The notes beneath the pieces are model-generated. The model saw only the letters and a program-made list of their open reading frames with translations. It was not told the DNA's origin and did no database searches. This document shows, piece after piece, positions 8,735 through 15,598 of a DNA stretch of 15,665 nt. The DNA lies in the NCBI GenBank assembly GCA_021812905.1, contig JAKAMM010000012.1, positions 1 through 15,665 of the forward strand, given 5' to 3'. Numbering within the stretch: the first letter of the stretch is position 1; every line of letters begins with the position of its first letter. Made by a program: the position numbers and the translations under genes. The stretch comes from Chloroflexota bacterium. Lineage in GTDB: Bacteria; Chloroflexota; Anaerolineae; Anaerolineales; Villigracilaceae.

Positions 8735-9232
8735 TCATATTTTGTCTTTCAGATACGTACCCCAATTCTTGACAACAAATCCTCTCATGCCTTCACCAGG
8801 ATTATAGAATGGATAAATCTGGCGGAACTCCTGTTCGGCTGCCGAAAATTCTTTTGGCAGTTTGCCGGTGTATTTGGAAAGATAGAGCAAACCAATGCTG
8901 GGTGAACGCGACTCGCCCAAGTTGCAATGGACAAGAACTTTGTGCGAATTGCTCAATCCGGTGTGGATAAATTCAAGAGCCGCGTCAATGATTTCTTTTG
9001 GGATATAAGCAGGATTGGCTGCGTCTACCAAATTCAGGATTAATCGGTTTCCTCGTGTCGCAATCAAGTATTCAGGATGTCCTTTTGGTGCGCCAAGTGA
9101 TTTATATCTCAATTCATCGCGATGATACGGCTCTTTGCAAGCATGGACAATGACCCAATCGGGTTGTCCTTTTACTTGAAGTTCGTAATCCTGTTCTGTT
9201 CCAATAAACAGATTAGGATAAATTTCGATCAT
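8735..9232 (-). CDS. Dual-specificity/tyrosine-type protein phosphatase in the R-M operon
   Basis: A 165-residue cysteine phosphatase. The signature loop is VHCNLGESRSPS, that is His-Cys-x5-Arg-Ser with nucleophile Cys103 and Arg109. Asp70, in LNLVDA, is well placed as the general acid. The N-terminus MIEIYPNLFIGTEQDY matches the start of compact DSP domains, so the protein is one catalytic domain without a membrane anchor. Members of the family remove phosphate from Tyr, Ser or Thr of proteins, and some act on RNA ends or phosphoinositides. The substrate here is unknown. Its ATG overlaps the hsdS TGA (ATGA), so it is translationally coupled to the specificity subunit, and its own TGA overlaps the ATG of the hsdS remnant. 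Control of R-M activity or removal of a phage or host phosphate signal would be inference. Confidence 0.92.
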   Translation of the reverse strand: MIEIYPNLFIGTEQDYELQVKGQPDWVIVHACKEPYHRDELRYKSLGAPKGHPEYLIATRGNRLILNLVDAANPAYIPKEIIDAALEFIHTGLSNSHKVLVHCNLGESRSPSIGLLYLSKYTGKLPKEFSAAEQEFRQIYPFYNPGEGMRGFVVKNWGTYLKDKI

Positions 9233-10341
9233 AAGTGCCCCTCCACATCCTTCACGCGGACTTCACCCCTCATCAACTTCGGCAGCAGACTGTCTCGCAG
9301 ACTCGCCAGCGTGCGGGATTCTTTTAGGTTGGCAACAATCTTCTGATACAAAGGTTCAACTTGCTCAACAAAGGCTTTCATCTTTTCGGGTGGCGGAACA
9401 ATAATTTTCATTGGTCGAAAATTTGATTTGCTGATTTCCAGAAATGTTGTACCGTTAGCACGCCCAACTATATCTTCCATGTTTTCTTTTAGCCAATTCA
9501 AAACAAAATAATTCGGCACTTCTTCTGTGCATTTAATGGCAATAAAACCTTGATTGATTGCAACTAGAATTTGTGTAATTGCCAAATAACCAATTGGGGC
9601 GCGAGAAGAAAGCAAAACTGTTCCTACTGGTAATAAACCAGAACTGATGTCTTGTAATCCTAATTCAGTTATCCAACTATTAGTTTCAAGCAAAAATGGA
9701 CTTTGCAAGGGGGCTAAATCTTTTGGCGTTGCCCAATTAATATCACCATCATTCCAAAATGCAGGATTAGTTGTGCTTGGTGTTGATCCGCCAACAATTG
9801 TAACAACTTCGCCAATTGTCTTTTCTTCTCCTTCGCCATTTTTAATCATTTCTCGAAACATTGCCTGCGCCATAGACTCGAGCGTGGCATTCATCCGGAG
9901 ATTGACTTCAATCTTATCGTCCAGCGTGCCGAGAATCCCGGCAATGGCTCGTTGTTCAGTGAGAGGAGGAAAGACAACAGGAATTAAGTGCAAATGATTA
10001 CGATTTAATCCAGGCACACTGCTTTTGTCATTATGTGCCTGATAGTTTAGAGTTCGCAGGAAATAAGAAACAAAGTGTGGATCATTGCCTTTAAAATCTT
10101 TCACATAAAGGGTTGTATTATGAGGCCAAAAATCATTCTTGATAAAGTAGATTTCTCCAATAGTTCCATATCTTCCCATCGCAACGCCAGGGGCTTTTAC
10201 CTTTGCTTCATTATGAAAATCACTAATTCCCGATGAAGTAACAACAGGAACGTTTCCGGAATGCCTATCATATGCAGGCAAATCGAATCCACGCTGTAGA
10301 GTTATAAAATCTCCTAGAATTCCCTTATTCCAATCGTTCAC
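9229..10341 (-). CDS. hsdS: Type I R-M specificity subunit HsdS
   Basis: A 370-residue DNA recognition subunit for the modification and restriction complexes. It shows the two-half plan. Target recognition domain 1 covers about residues 6-125 and ends at GLNRNHLHLIPVVFPPL (111-127). A conserved helical spacer follows (EQRAIAGILGTLDDKIEVN, about 129-147). TRD2 covers about 175-316 and starts with KTIGEVVTIVGGSTPS. The second conserved helix ends in LASLRDSLLPKLMRGEVRV (345-363). Both TRDs are present, so a split (bipartite) target is expected; its sequence cannot be read from the protein. The start codon is GTG at 10341, only 4 bases after the hsdM stop, so it is probably coupled. The end overlaps the phosphatase start by 4 bases. 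The C-terminal coding segment has a diverged second copy about 600 bases downstream. Confidence 0.96.
   Translation of the reverse strand: MNDWNKGILGDFITLQRGFDLPAYDRHSGNVPVVTSSGISDFHNEAKVKAPGVAMGRYGTIGEIYFIKNDFWPHNTTLYVKDFKGNDPHFVSYFLRTLNYQAHNDKSSVPGLNRNHLHLIPVVFPPLTEQRAIAGILGTLDDKIEVNLRMNATLESMAQAMFREMIKNGEGEEKTIGEVVTIVGGSTPSTTNPAFWNDGDINWATPKDLAPLQSPFLLETNSWITELGLQDISSGLLPVGTVLLSSRAPIGYLAITQILVAINQGFIAIKCTEEVPNYFVLNWLKENMEDIVGRANGTTFLEISKSNFRPMKIIVPPPEKMKAFVEQVEPLYQKIVANLKESRTLASLRDSLLPKLMRGEVRVKDVEGHL
9252..9311 (-). repeat. Diverged direct repeat, copy 1 (inside hsdS 3' end)
   Basis: This codes for the conserved LASLRD...MRGEVRV end of HsdS. A copy close to 80% alike lies at 8642-8704 in the same orientation, on the other side of the phosphatase gene. 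Confidence 0.75.
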
Positions 10342-10345
10342 TTTT

Positions 10346-11884
10346 TCAGCCTAGCCTTTTGAGGTTGTTGAGAATATCTTTTTCTAATTTTCCGCTCTCT
10401 TCAAACTGCGCTTTCAATTCTTTTGTAAAGCGCGCAATCTTTTCTTCAAAGGGTTCATCATCTTCTTCGGGTTCCGTCGCGCCTACATATCGCCCGGGCG
10501 TGAGCACATATCCTTGCTCTTGAATCTCTTTCAACGTAGATGATTTGCAAAATCCCGCTACTTCTTCATATTTCTTTCCCAACTTCCACATATGGTAAGT
10601 ATCTGCAATCTTCGCAATATCTTCTTCGGTCAAATCACGATGGACGCGCTCAGTCAAGGTTCCCATCTTGCGCGCATCAATGAACAACGTTTCGCCTTTA
10701 CGATTGCGTGATTTGCCGTCATTTTTATTTCGGGTCAAAAACCATAAACACACCGGAATCTGTGTCGAGAAAAACAACTGACCCGGTAAAGCCACCATGC
10801 AATCCACCATGTCCGCTTCGATCAGCGCCTTACGAATCTCGCCCTCACCGGATGTGTTCGACGACATGCTCCCATTCGCCAACACGAATCCCGCCGTGCC
10901 ACTTGGTGCAAGATGATGGATGAAATGTTGTATCCACGCATAGTTGGCATTGCCCACTGGCGGCACGCCATACTTCCAACGTTTATCTTCGCGCAAGCGG
11001 TCCCCACCCCAATCGCTCATGTTGAACGGCGGGTTGGCGAGAATGAAATCCGCTTTCAAGTCGGGATGCAAATCCCGGTGGAATGAATCCGCGTTCTCCT
11101 TGCCGAGGTCGCTGGTAATGCCACGAATGGCAAGGTTCATCTTCGCCAGTTTCCAGGTGGTTGGGTTGCTTTCCTGTCCATACACGGCGATGTCATCCAC
11201 CTTGCCGCCGTGCGCCTCCACAAACTTTTCGCTTTGCACGAACATCCCACCCGATCCGCAACACGGATCGAAGATCCGTCCCTTGTATGGCGCCAGCATC
11301 GACACCAACACGCGCACCACCGACTGCGGAGTGTAGAACTCTCCGCCCTTCTTGCCTTCCGCGCTTGCAAATTGGGACAGGAAATATTCGTAGACGCGCC
11401 CCAGCACATCCTTCGCGCGGTTCTCACTGGACCCGAGTCCGATTCCGCTTACGAGATCGATCAGCTCGCCCAAACGGATTTTGTCCAGGGTCGGGCGTGC
11501 GAAATCCTTCGGCAGAATATTTTTCAGCGTGGGGTTATCGCGTTCGATGGCGACCATGCCATCATCGAGATATTTCCCGATCTCAGGCTGTTTCGCCTTG
11601 CCCTGCAAGAATGACCAGCGCGCTTCCTTCGGCACCCAGAAGATATTCTGCGCCAGATACTCATCCCTGTCTTCAGGATTGGCATCTTTTTCATTGACTA
11701 ATTGGGCATGAACTTCTTCAAACGAATCGGAAATATATTTCAGGAAGATCAACCCCAGCACCACGTGCTTATACTCCGACGCGTCCATATGTCCGCGCAG
11801 TTTATCGGCCGCCGCCCACAATTGCGATTCAAAGTCGAGCGTCGCGCCGTTTGATTTTTGTTTTGATGATTTTTTTGCCGGCAT
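10346..11884 (-). CDS. hsdM: Type I R-M DNA methyltransferase subunit HsdM
   Basis: A 512-residue N6-adenine methyltransferase that transfers a methyl group from S-adenosylmethionine to adenine in the target set by HsdS. The N-terminal helical HsdM_N domain is clear ([20 protein letters not shown], about 22-41). It is followed by GGEFYTP (180-186), motif [11 protein letters not shown] (206-215) for cofactor binding, and the catalytic motif IV NPPF (284-287). The C-terminal region has [14 protein letters not shown], typical of HsdM, then an acidic coiled segment ([20 protein letters not shown]). Length and motifs are all normal, so it should be active. It is the first gene of the operon, with a GGGAA site shortly before its ATG and a candidate promoter about 40 bases upstream. 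GC content is visibly higher than in the genes between hsdS and hsdR. Confidence 0.97.
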   Translation of the reverse strand: MPAKKSSKQKSNGATLDFESQLWAAADKLRGHMDASEYKHVVLGLIFLKYISDSFEEVHAQLVNEKDANPEDRDEYLAQNIFWVPKEARWSFLQGKAKQPEIGKYLDDGMVAIERDNPTLKNILPKDFARPTLDKIRLGELIDLVSGIGLGSSENRAKDVLGRVYEYFLSQFASAEGKKGGEFYTPQSVVRVLVSMLAPYKGRIFDPCCGSGGMFVQSEKFVEAHGGKVDDIAVYGQESNPTTWKLAKMNLAIRGITSDLGKENADSFHRDLHPDLKADFILANPPFNMSDWGGDRLREDKRWKYGVPPVGNANYAWIQHFIHHLAPSGTAGFVLANGSMSSNTSGEGEIRKALIEADMVDCMVALPGQLFFSTQIPVCLWFLTRNKNDGKSRNRKGETLFIDARKMGTLTERVHRDLTEEDIAKIADTYHMWKLGKKYEEVAGFCKSSTLKEIQEQGYVLTPGRYVGATEPEEDDEPFEEKIARFTKELKAQFEESGKLEKDILNNLKRLG

Positions 11885-11927
11885 GTTTCTATTCCCAATC
11901 TACCAATTTTTGAATACTAATTACTTA

Positions 11928-11957
11928 AGCATACTCCCAACAGTGATGATTGTGCAA
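11928..11957 (-). promoter_or_regulatory. Candidate sigma70-type promoter for the hsdM operon
   Basis: On the minus strand, TTGCAC (11952-11957) is followed after 18 bases by TATGCT (11928-11933), close to the -35 and -10 consensus. Transcription would begin near 11921, about 37 bases before the hsdM ATG. Both boxes lie within arms of inverted repeats, which would allow repressor control. It is predicted from pattern only. Confidence 0.4.
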
Positions 11958-12006
11958 GAAAATCCCTTGCAACAAACGCACAATTTCTATTGTCAACGGG
12001 AGTATG
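11930..12006. repeat. Nested imperfect palindrome upstream of hsdM
   Basis: Three inverted repeats share nearly one centre. CATACTCCC (11930-11938) pairs with GGGAGTATG (11998-12006), ATTGTGC (11949-11955) with GCACAAT (11978-11984), and TGCAAG (11953-11958) with CTTGCA (11966-11971). A further ACTCCC follows at 12015-12020, giving a second local pairing. The structure covers the candidate promoter. It could be an operator array, a cruciform, or the ends of a very short mobile repeat. Confidence 0.65.
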
Positions 12007-12357
12007 ACAAATACACTCCCTTTTTCTCACCGATTGTTTTCGTATCGACGGCCTTGATCGAAAGCAGGATTTAATAGTTCACTCGGTTCAAACTGCTTCT
12101 GAGCAGGCCCTTATCATTGGCATTAGAATACGAAAAGCCAATGGCAGGAACAACGGGCTTTCGAATGGTTCCGTGAAGACAAAAGTATGTTTTATAAAGA
12201 AGACACTATAAAGGAATGGTCTTCAGGTATGGCATTCCACGAGGCTGTTTTGAGTTTGTGATGGGTAGATGAGCTACTTGGAGAAGATAGCGATTGGTAG
12301 TGTCCATAGGGAGTTTCGAGTAGAACAATGCCAATAAGAATCTGATATTGTGCTGAG

Positions 12358-13467
12358 TTACATGGTGGTCATTATGCCCCACTCCAAAATTGGCAATTCT
12401 CCAAACTTTCGGATATCCCCCATCACCACAGCCACCTCTTGCGGCAATTTTTCAAATGCCCACCGCGCGGCCTCTTGCACCCAATCCACACTTAACTGTG
12501 TGTATACAAGCCGTACCCCAGTCTCACGGCAGAATTTCCAAGCATCACCCAGCCTCTTTTTTGTAATCTTCTCAATTTGTTTCTTGCTTTTGTGTTCATC
12601 CCCTACCTCTAGCCAGAAGAGAGTCTCATATTTCTGAATTCTTCCCCATGCTAATCCATCGGGGATCACAGATATTCCGGGAATGCGCACCTCACTCCAG
12701 CTTGTCCAAATCTCAGCCTGTGGCCAGGCAGACTTCAACCACGCCGGCCAGCCGCGCGAAATGTGCCGGTGTACAGTTCCGATCTGTTGCAGATTTTCCT
12801 CAGATCGAGTCGTAAACTCTATTCCTGATGGAACGCCCCAACTTCGTAACGCAAGGGATAACCCTTTGCTTCTGGTATGCCAAAGAGGAAACAAATCCAT
12901 TTGCGCTGGCTTGGATCTGTCGCGGGTTATTTTCGAACTGGTTTTATAAACGACCAATTTTCTTTCTTCAAGATTGGCAAGGATGGTCTTGGTAATATCA
13001 ACAGGCAAACCTGCCAGAGATGCAACCTCATGTTCGTTCCCTTTTTTCATTCTCCCCAGAGCCTGCAAGCACCTCAATTCGTCCTGTGAAACGGACTGCT
13101 GTTTCTCCTCAACAATTGGTGGAGACTGGGACCGCGAATAAAACAATTTTGGCGGGAAGGAAAAATCCAGATAATTCACCTCCTCACCCTTACGTGTCAC
13201 TGCATACGGTAATTTCAATCCAGGCAGGAGAGATCTTTTGACCTCTGCCACGTACCATTGTCCGGGGGAATCCACCTGTACCCAAAGCGAAGCGCCTGGA
13301 CGTTTGCTTCGAGTATAGGCAGCCATGCGTTCCAAAAGCGGGGCGTATTCGAATGGCGGGATACAAGCCTGGGTATCGATATGGAAAATAAAAGTATCCG
13401 TCCAGCCATCCCGAAAAGGCAGGCTTACCCAATCCGAAAAAGTTATATCGCAGATACGAACAGTCAT
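12358..13467 (-). CDS. Replication-relaxation-like protein (winged helix plus nuclease-like domain)
   Basis: A 369-residue protein without membrane segments. Residues about 127-175 form a likely winged helix (SQDELRCLQALGRM; ITKTILANLEERKLVVY). The C-terminal third has IPDGLAW (Pro269-Asp270), then FWLEVGDEHKSKKQIEKITK, in the order seen in replication-relaxation proteins, which carry a PD-x(n)-E-type core and a following lysine-rich helix. The usual Lys or Asp after the Glu is Gly here, so catalysis is doubtful. Such proteins occur on plasmids and conjugative elements near mobilisation or replication genes. The ATG is 3 bases after the stop of the M23 peptidase gene, so it is the last gene of the conjugation-type block. 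The N-terminal 110 residues are not recognised, and the family call is tentative. Confidence 0.75.
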   Translation of the reverse strand: MTVRICDITFSDWVSLPFRDGWTDTFIFHIDTQACIPPFEYAPLLERMAAYTRSKRPGASLWVQVDSPGQWYVAEVKRSLLPGLKLPYAVTRKGEEVNYLDFSFPPKLFYSRSQSPPIVEEKQQSVSQDELRCLQALGRMKKGNEHEVASLAGLPVDITKTILANLEERKLVVYKTSSKITRDRSKPAQMDLFPLWHTRSKGLSLALRSWGVPSGIEFTTRSEENLQQIGTVHRHISRGWPAWLKSAWPQAEIWTSWSEVRIPGISVIPDGLAWGRIQKYETLFWLEVGDEHKSKKQIEKITKKRLGDAWKFCRETGVRLVYTQLSVDWVQEAARWAFEKLPQEVAVVMGDIRKFGELPILEWGIMTTM

Positions 13468-13470
13468 GGG

Positions 13471-14172
13471 TTAACTTGAACATCCGATGTTGATATATTC
13501 ATCATCAGTGAAGAACAACTGCGGGTTGAGCCAGACATAAGAATTTTCGCCGGTCTTGTGTTTGATGCCATAATGCAAATGCGCGCCGGTACTGTTGCCT
13601 GTGTTCCCACTTAACCCAACCACATCGCCGTAATCTAAAATATCGCCTTCGACAACCTGGATGTTGCTCAAGTGTGCCAGCCACACTTGATATCCATTAT
13701 TTTCCACCACAACAAGATAGCCCCACGGACCATTCGAACCAGCCCAGACCACTTTGCCGCCTATCGTCGTATGAATTGGCGTGCCTTCATTCACGGGAAA
13801 GTCACTGCCGGTATGCGTCTGATAATTTGGGTCATGAAAGACACAGCCTAATAAAGGCTTGTCATACCACGTGCTCCAATGTTGAATCGGGCCGACCAGA
13901 GGCAAGCCATAAATATCAGACTCAGGGCCGACATAACCATCCCAGGGAACGGCACTAAGTCCGGCAGGTGATGAGTCTCCATACGAACCATTATCACTGG
14001 CCTCCGCATATTGGGGAATATCGAACAACCATTGCTCGACACCCGGTTGTGCCCATTCAGGTAATTGCGGAATAGTCATAACGACCAACATGACATATCC
14101 AATGACCAAAGCCGCCCCGCAAAGCAACGGGGCGGCCATCAGGATTATTGAAAAGCGAAAGAAGCCCTTCAC
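13471..14172 (-). CDS. Membrane-anchored M23 family peptidase
   Basis: A 233-residue cell-wall hydrolase that probably opens peptidoglycan for a secretion or conjugation machine. One hydrophobic segment (about residues 8-32) anchors the N-terminus, followed by a Pro/Gly/Ser-rich linker. The LytM-type M23 domain has its zinc ligands and catalytic histidines in place: HTGSD (His120, Asp124), LAHLS (His167) and GAHLHYG (His198, His200). Start is a GTG at 14172 that shares one base with the TAG of the upstream membrane-protein gene (TAGTG), so translation is probably coupled. Similar anchored M23 or NlpC/P60 peptidases are a standard part of conjugative systems in Gram-positive-type and monoderm-like bacteria. 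The substrate bond cannot be told from the sequence. Confidence 0.92.
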   Translation of the reverse strand: MKGFFRFSIILMAAPLLCGAALVIGYVMLVVMTIPQLPEWAQPGVEQWLFDIPQYAEASDNGSYGDSSPAGLSAVPWDGYVGPESDIYGLPLVGPIQHWSTWYDKPLLGCVFHDPNYQTHTGSDFPVNEGTPIHTTIGGKVVWAGSNGPWGYLVVVENNGYQVWLAHLSNIQVVEGDILDYGDVVGLSGNTGNSTGAHLHYGIKHKTGENSYVWLNPQLFFTDDEYINIGCSS

Positions 14173-15104
14173 TACAATACACGCCCCAACCGGTCCAAAC
14201 GGATCTCGCCTTGTTGTCCCGCTTGCAAGCCCATTGAGGCTTCAATGGACAGGCCATTGCGGATCATCCTCATCGAGAGCCAATACGAAAGGCCTGACCC
14301 GATGATGACTGGGGATAACAAAAGTGGATTTGCGGAATATAACTTTCCAGTTTCCGGTGTGGTGATGGCGATCACCACCAACACAGCGGGAGGAAAGAGC
14401 GCCAGAAAACGAGCCTGCCATTCCACACCTTTGGCTGCAGCGCGGGCGCGCGATAAGACTTCCACAACAGTTCCCAATGTCCTTCGCAATGAAGCGACCA
14501 ACGGTCCAATTTCGATGCGGCCTTCAATGGATGCAAGTAATGAAGTGGCAACAATATCCACAGCAGGATTGTCCCAAGCAGTTGTCCACTCACGCACAGC
14601 GAGTGCGGCTTCATCGGCAGGCGCAGTACGAAGACGTACCACCAGATCACTCAATACCATCTTGCCATCGGGACCAACCGCTTGCGCCGCATCATCGAGG
14701 GCGTCTCCAAGTGGCTTGCCTTGTGAAAGCAGAGTCTCCACCACACCCAGCCCACGCAAAATATCCTTGGCTTGCTTCAAACGAAACTCTTGGCGTTTGT
14801 CGGACAGCGTGCCTGCATACAATAATCCTCCCGCAATTGCAAACAGGATCGCAGGAAAGACCCCAAGGAAGATTCCGCCTGTCAGTCCACCGCCGACCCA
14901 TGCGAGAAACCCGTAGGCGATCTGGTTGAAAGCCAATCCGGTTCCCGTCTGGCGCGCAAACTTTTCAGGATCAAATTTTTTCTTCGGTTGGGCAATGCCC
15001 ATCGCGCGTGCCATCCCCGCCTCATCTACTGTACGCCGCCAGCCAATGGAGATGGGGATGGCAGCCAGCGCCAGTGCAGCGATCAGTGAAATCAAAGTGA
15101 TCAT
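14172..15104 (-). CDS. TadB/GspF-like (type II secretion F family) membrane protein
   Basis: A 310-residue integral membrane protein starting at the ATG at 15104, where AGGAGA lies 6 bases upstream. The frame is open further upstream to 15374, but that part overlaps the PrgI-like gene and is not protein-like. There is a hydrophobic N-terminus (1-21), a membrane pair at about 61-101, a cytoplasmic helical domain (about 105-230, with LRGLGVVETLLSQGKPLGDA and REWTTAWDNPAVDIVATSLL) and two more membrane segments (235-250, 260-278). This layout matches T2SSF domains of TadB/TadC/GspF, the inner-membrane platform proteins of pilus and secretion systems. Its place between a PrgI-like protein and an M23 peptidase suggests a role in an envelope-spanning transfer or pilus machine. 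Which machine is not clear. Confidence 0.85.
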   Translation of the reverse strand: MITLISLIAALALAAIPISIGWRRTVDEAGMARAMGIAQPKKKFDPEKFARQTGTGLAFNQIAYGFLAWVGGGLTGGIFLGVFPAILFAIAGGLLYAGTLSDKRQEFRLKQAKDILRGLGVVETLLSQGKPLGDALDDAAQAVGPDGKMVLSDLVVRLRTAPADEAALAVREWTTAWDNPAVDIVATSLLASIEGRIEIGPLVASLRRTLGTVVEVLSRARAAAKGVEWQARFLALFPPAVLVVIAITTPETGKLYSANPLLLSPVIIGSGLSYWLSMRMIRNGLSIEASMGLQAGQQGEIRLDRLGRVL

Positions 15105-15110
15105 TTCTTC

Positions 15111-15116
15111 TCTCCT
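15111..15116 (-). promoter_or_regulatory. Ribosome binding site deciding the start at 15104
   Basis: AGGAGA lies 6 bases before the ATG at 15104 and overlaps the stop codon of the preceding gene. It rules in the short form of the TadB-like protein over the longer open frame. Confidence 0.65.
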
Positions 15117-15591
15117 ATCTGAACCATAATGAAAGCTCTTCAGCTCCACCATTTGCAAGCCAGACTGCAAAGTACACGCCCACGACGCCGAGCAAGGCCG
15201 TGAGCAATGGGTAGACCCCGACTTCATTCCATGCCAGATCAATCGGACGCATAACGGTTTGTGTTTGCGTAGTGAATGTTGGTGCGCGCTGTTCAGCCAC
15301 CGGGCGTTCAGGTTTCTGTTTTTGGGATGGTTGTACACTTTCCGTTTTGCGAGTTGCAGTTTGTTGATTGACATACTGCCGGGTCTGCATCGAATAACGA
15401 AAGCGACGTGTCAACCAGACTTCGGGTGGGACGCGGTCGGGACCCAAACGCAATAATGCCAATGCCATAAACCCAACCAGAACCAGAAAACCAACCACTA
15501 CTTTTCCCACAAAGGAGAAAGGCAAAAATAAACACAAGACTGCCAGCAATGCGCCAGCGCCGAGGATACCAAGATCACGATCGTTGAACAT
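15115..15591 (-). CDS. PrgI-like conjugation membrane protein
   Basis: A 158-residue protein. Two adjacent hydrophobic segments (about 9-24 and 28-48) are followed by DRVPPEVWLTRRFRY. The order of a short N-terminus, a membrane pair, then a Pro-Pro-Glu...Trp-Leu...Arg-Arg-Phe-Tyr element is typical of PrgI-family proteins, the VirB3-like inner-membrane part of conjugative type IV secretion systems. A Gln/Thr/Pro-rich linker (about 76-115) leads to a third hydrophobic segment (about 125-147). That third segment is more than a minimal PrgI has, so this may be a variant. The ATG at 15591 has AGGAG four bases upstream. The TadB-like gene starts 10 bases after its stop. Homology is judged from layout and motif only. 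Confidence 0.75.
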   Translation of the reverse strand: MFNDRDLGILGAGALLAVLCLFLPFSFVGKVVVGFLVLVGFMALALLRLGPDRVPPEVWLTRRFRYSMQTRQYVNQQTATRKTESVQPSQKQKPERPVAEQRAPTFTTQTQTVMRPIDLAWNEVGVYPLLTALLGVVGVYFAVWLANGGAEELSLWFR

Positions 15592-15598
15592 GGGACTC

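Larger units (their letters stand above)
8610..8738 (-). pseudogene. Remnant of a second hsdS 3' end, now a 42-codon frame
   Basis: This is a short frame of 42 codons whose ATG overlaps the TGA of the phosphatase gene. Its middle reads ALASLWDGLSMPRVMRGEVC, which matches the C-terminus of the intact HsdS in this window (TLASLRDSLLPKLMRGEVRV) with one extra residue; a Glu four residues before the common LASL is also shared. At DNA level about 60 bases are close to 80% alike, with one 3-base indel that keeps the frame. Only the last ~30 residues of an HsdS remain, with no target recognition domain, so it cannot be a specificity subunit. It is most simply the tail of an older hsdS cut off when the upstream genes were replaced or inserted. 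It overlaps the start of the next gene, so ribosomes could be handed on to that gene. Whether the peptide is made is unknown. Confidence 0.75.
11885..12357. other. Intergenic region between hsdM and the conjugation-type genes
   Basis: This is 473 bases without a convincing gene. The left third holds the candidate hsdM promoter and a nested palindrome. A 7-bp inverted repeat (CATTGGC at 12115-12121, GCCAATG at 12137-12143) lies further right. A short plus-strand frame at 12127-12261 (44 codons, no start near its beginning) reads like natural protein (EQRAFEWFREDKSMFYKEDT) and may be a piece of a decayed gene. No tRNA, terminator for the conjugation block, or recognisable attachment site was found. 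Confidence 0.6.

Noticed and set aside
8609..8740. A different minus-strand frame through the hsdS remnant reads YAIIYRTNRAGESVGWAVY and stays open
   Set aside because: It has no start codon of its own, while the overlapping frame has an ATG and matches the HsdS C-terminus at both DNA and protein level.
10944..11697. Plus-strand open frames opposite hsdM
   Set aside because: They are shadows of a GC-rich coding region, full of Arg/Pro/Cys with no motif; hsdM is certain on the other strand.
1231..11884. Assignment of the whole locus to BREX, DISARM, Dnd/Ssp or Kiwa
   Set aside because: No PglZ, BrxC/L, DrmA/B, DndB-E or KwaA/B-like protein could be recognised; the only clear core is HsdM-HsdS-HsdR.
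11998..12026. Hairpin followed by TTTTT that could be a plus-strand terminator
   Set aside because: The stem is only 6 bp plus a bulged extension, and no plus-strand gene reads into it; better explained as part of the inverted-repeat array.
11883..12074. Plus-strand 63-codon frame across the hsdM promoter region
   Set aside because: No ribosome site, low-complexity composition, and it lies over the palindrome; no support as a gene.
14172..15374. A 400-residue version of the TadB-like protein
   Set aside because: The extra N-terminal 90 residues lie over the PrgI-like gene and do not look like protein; a good ribosome site supports the start at 15104.
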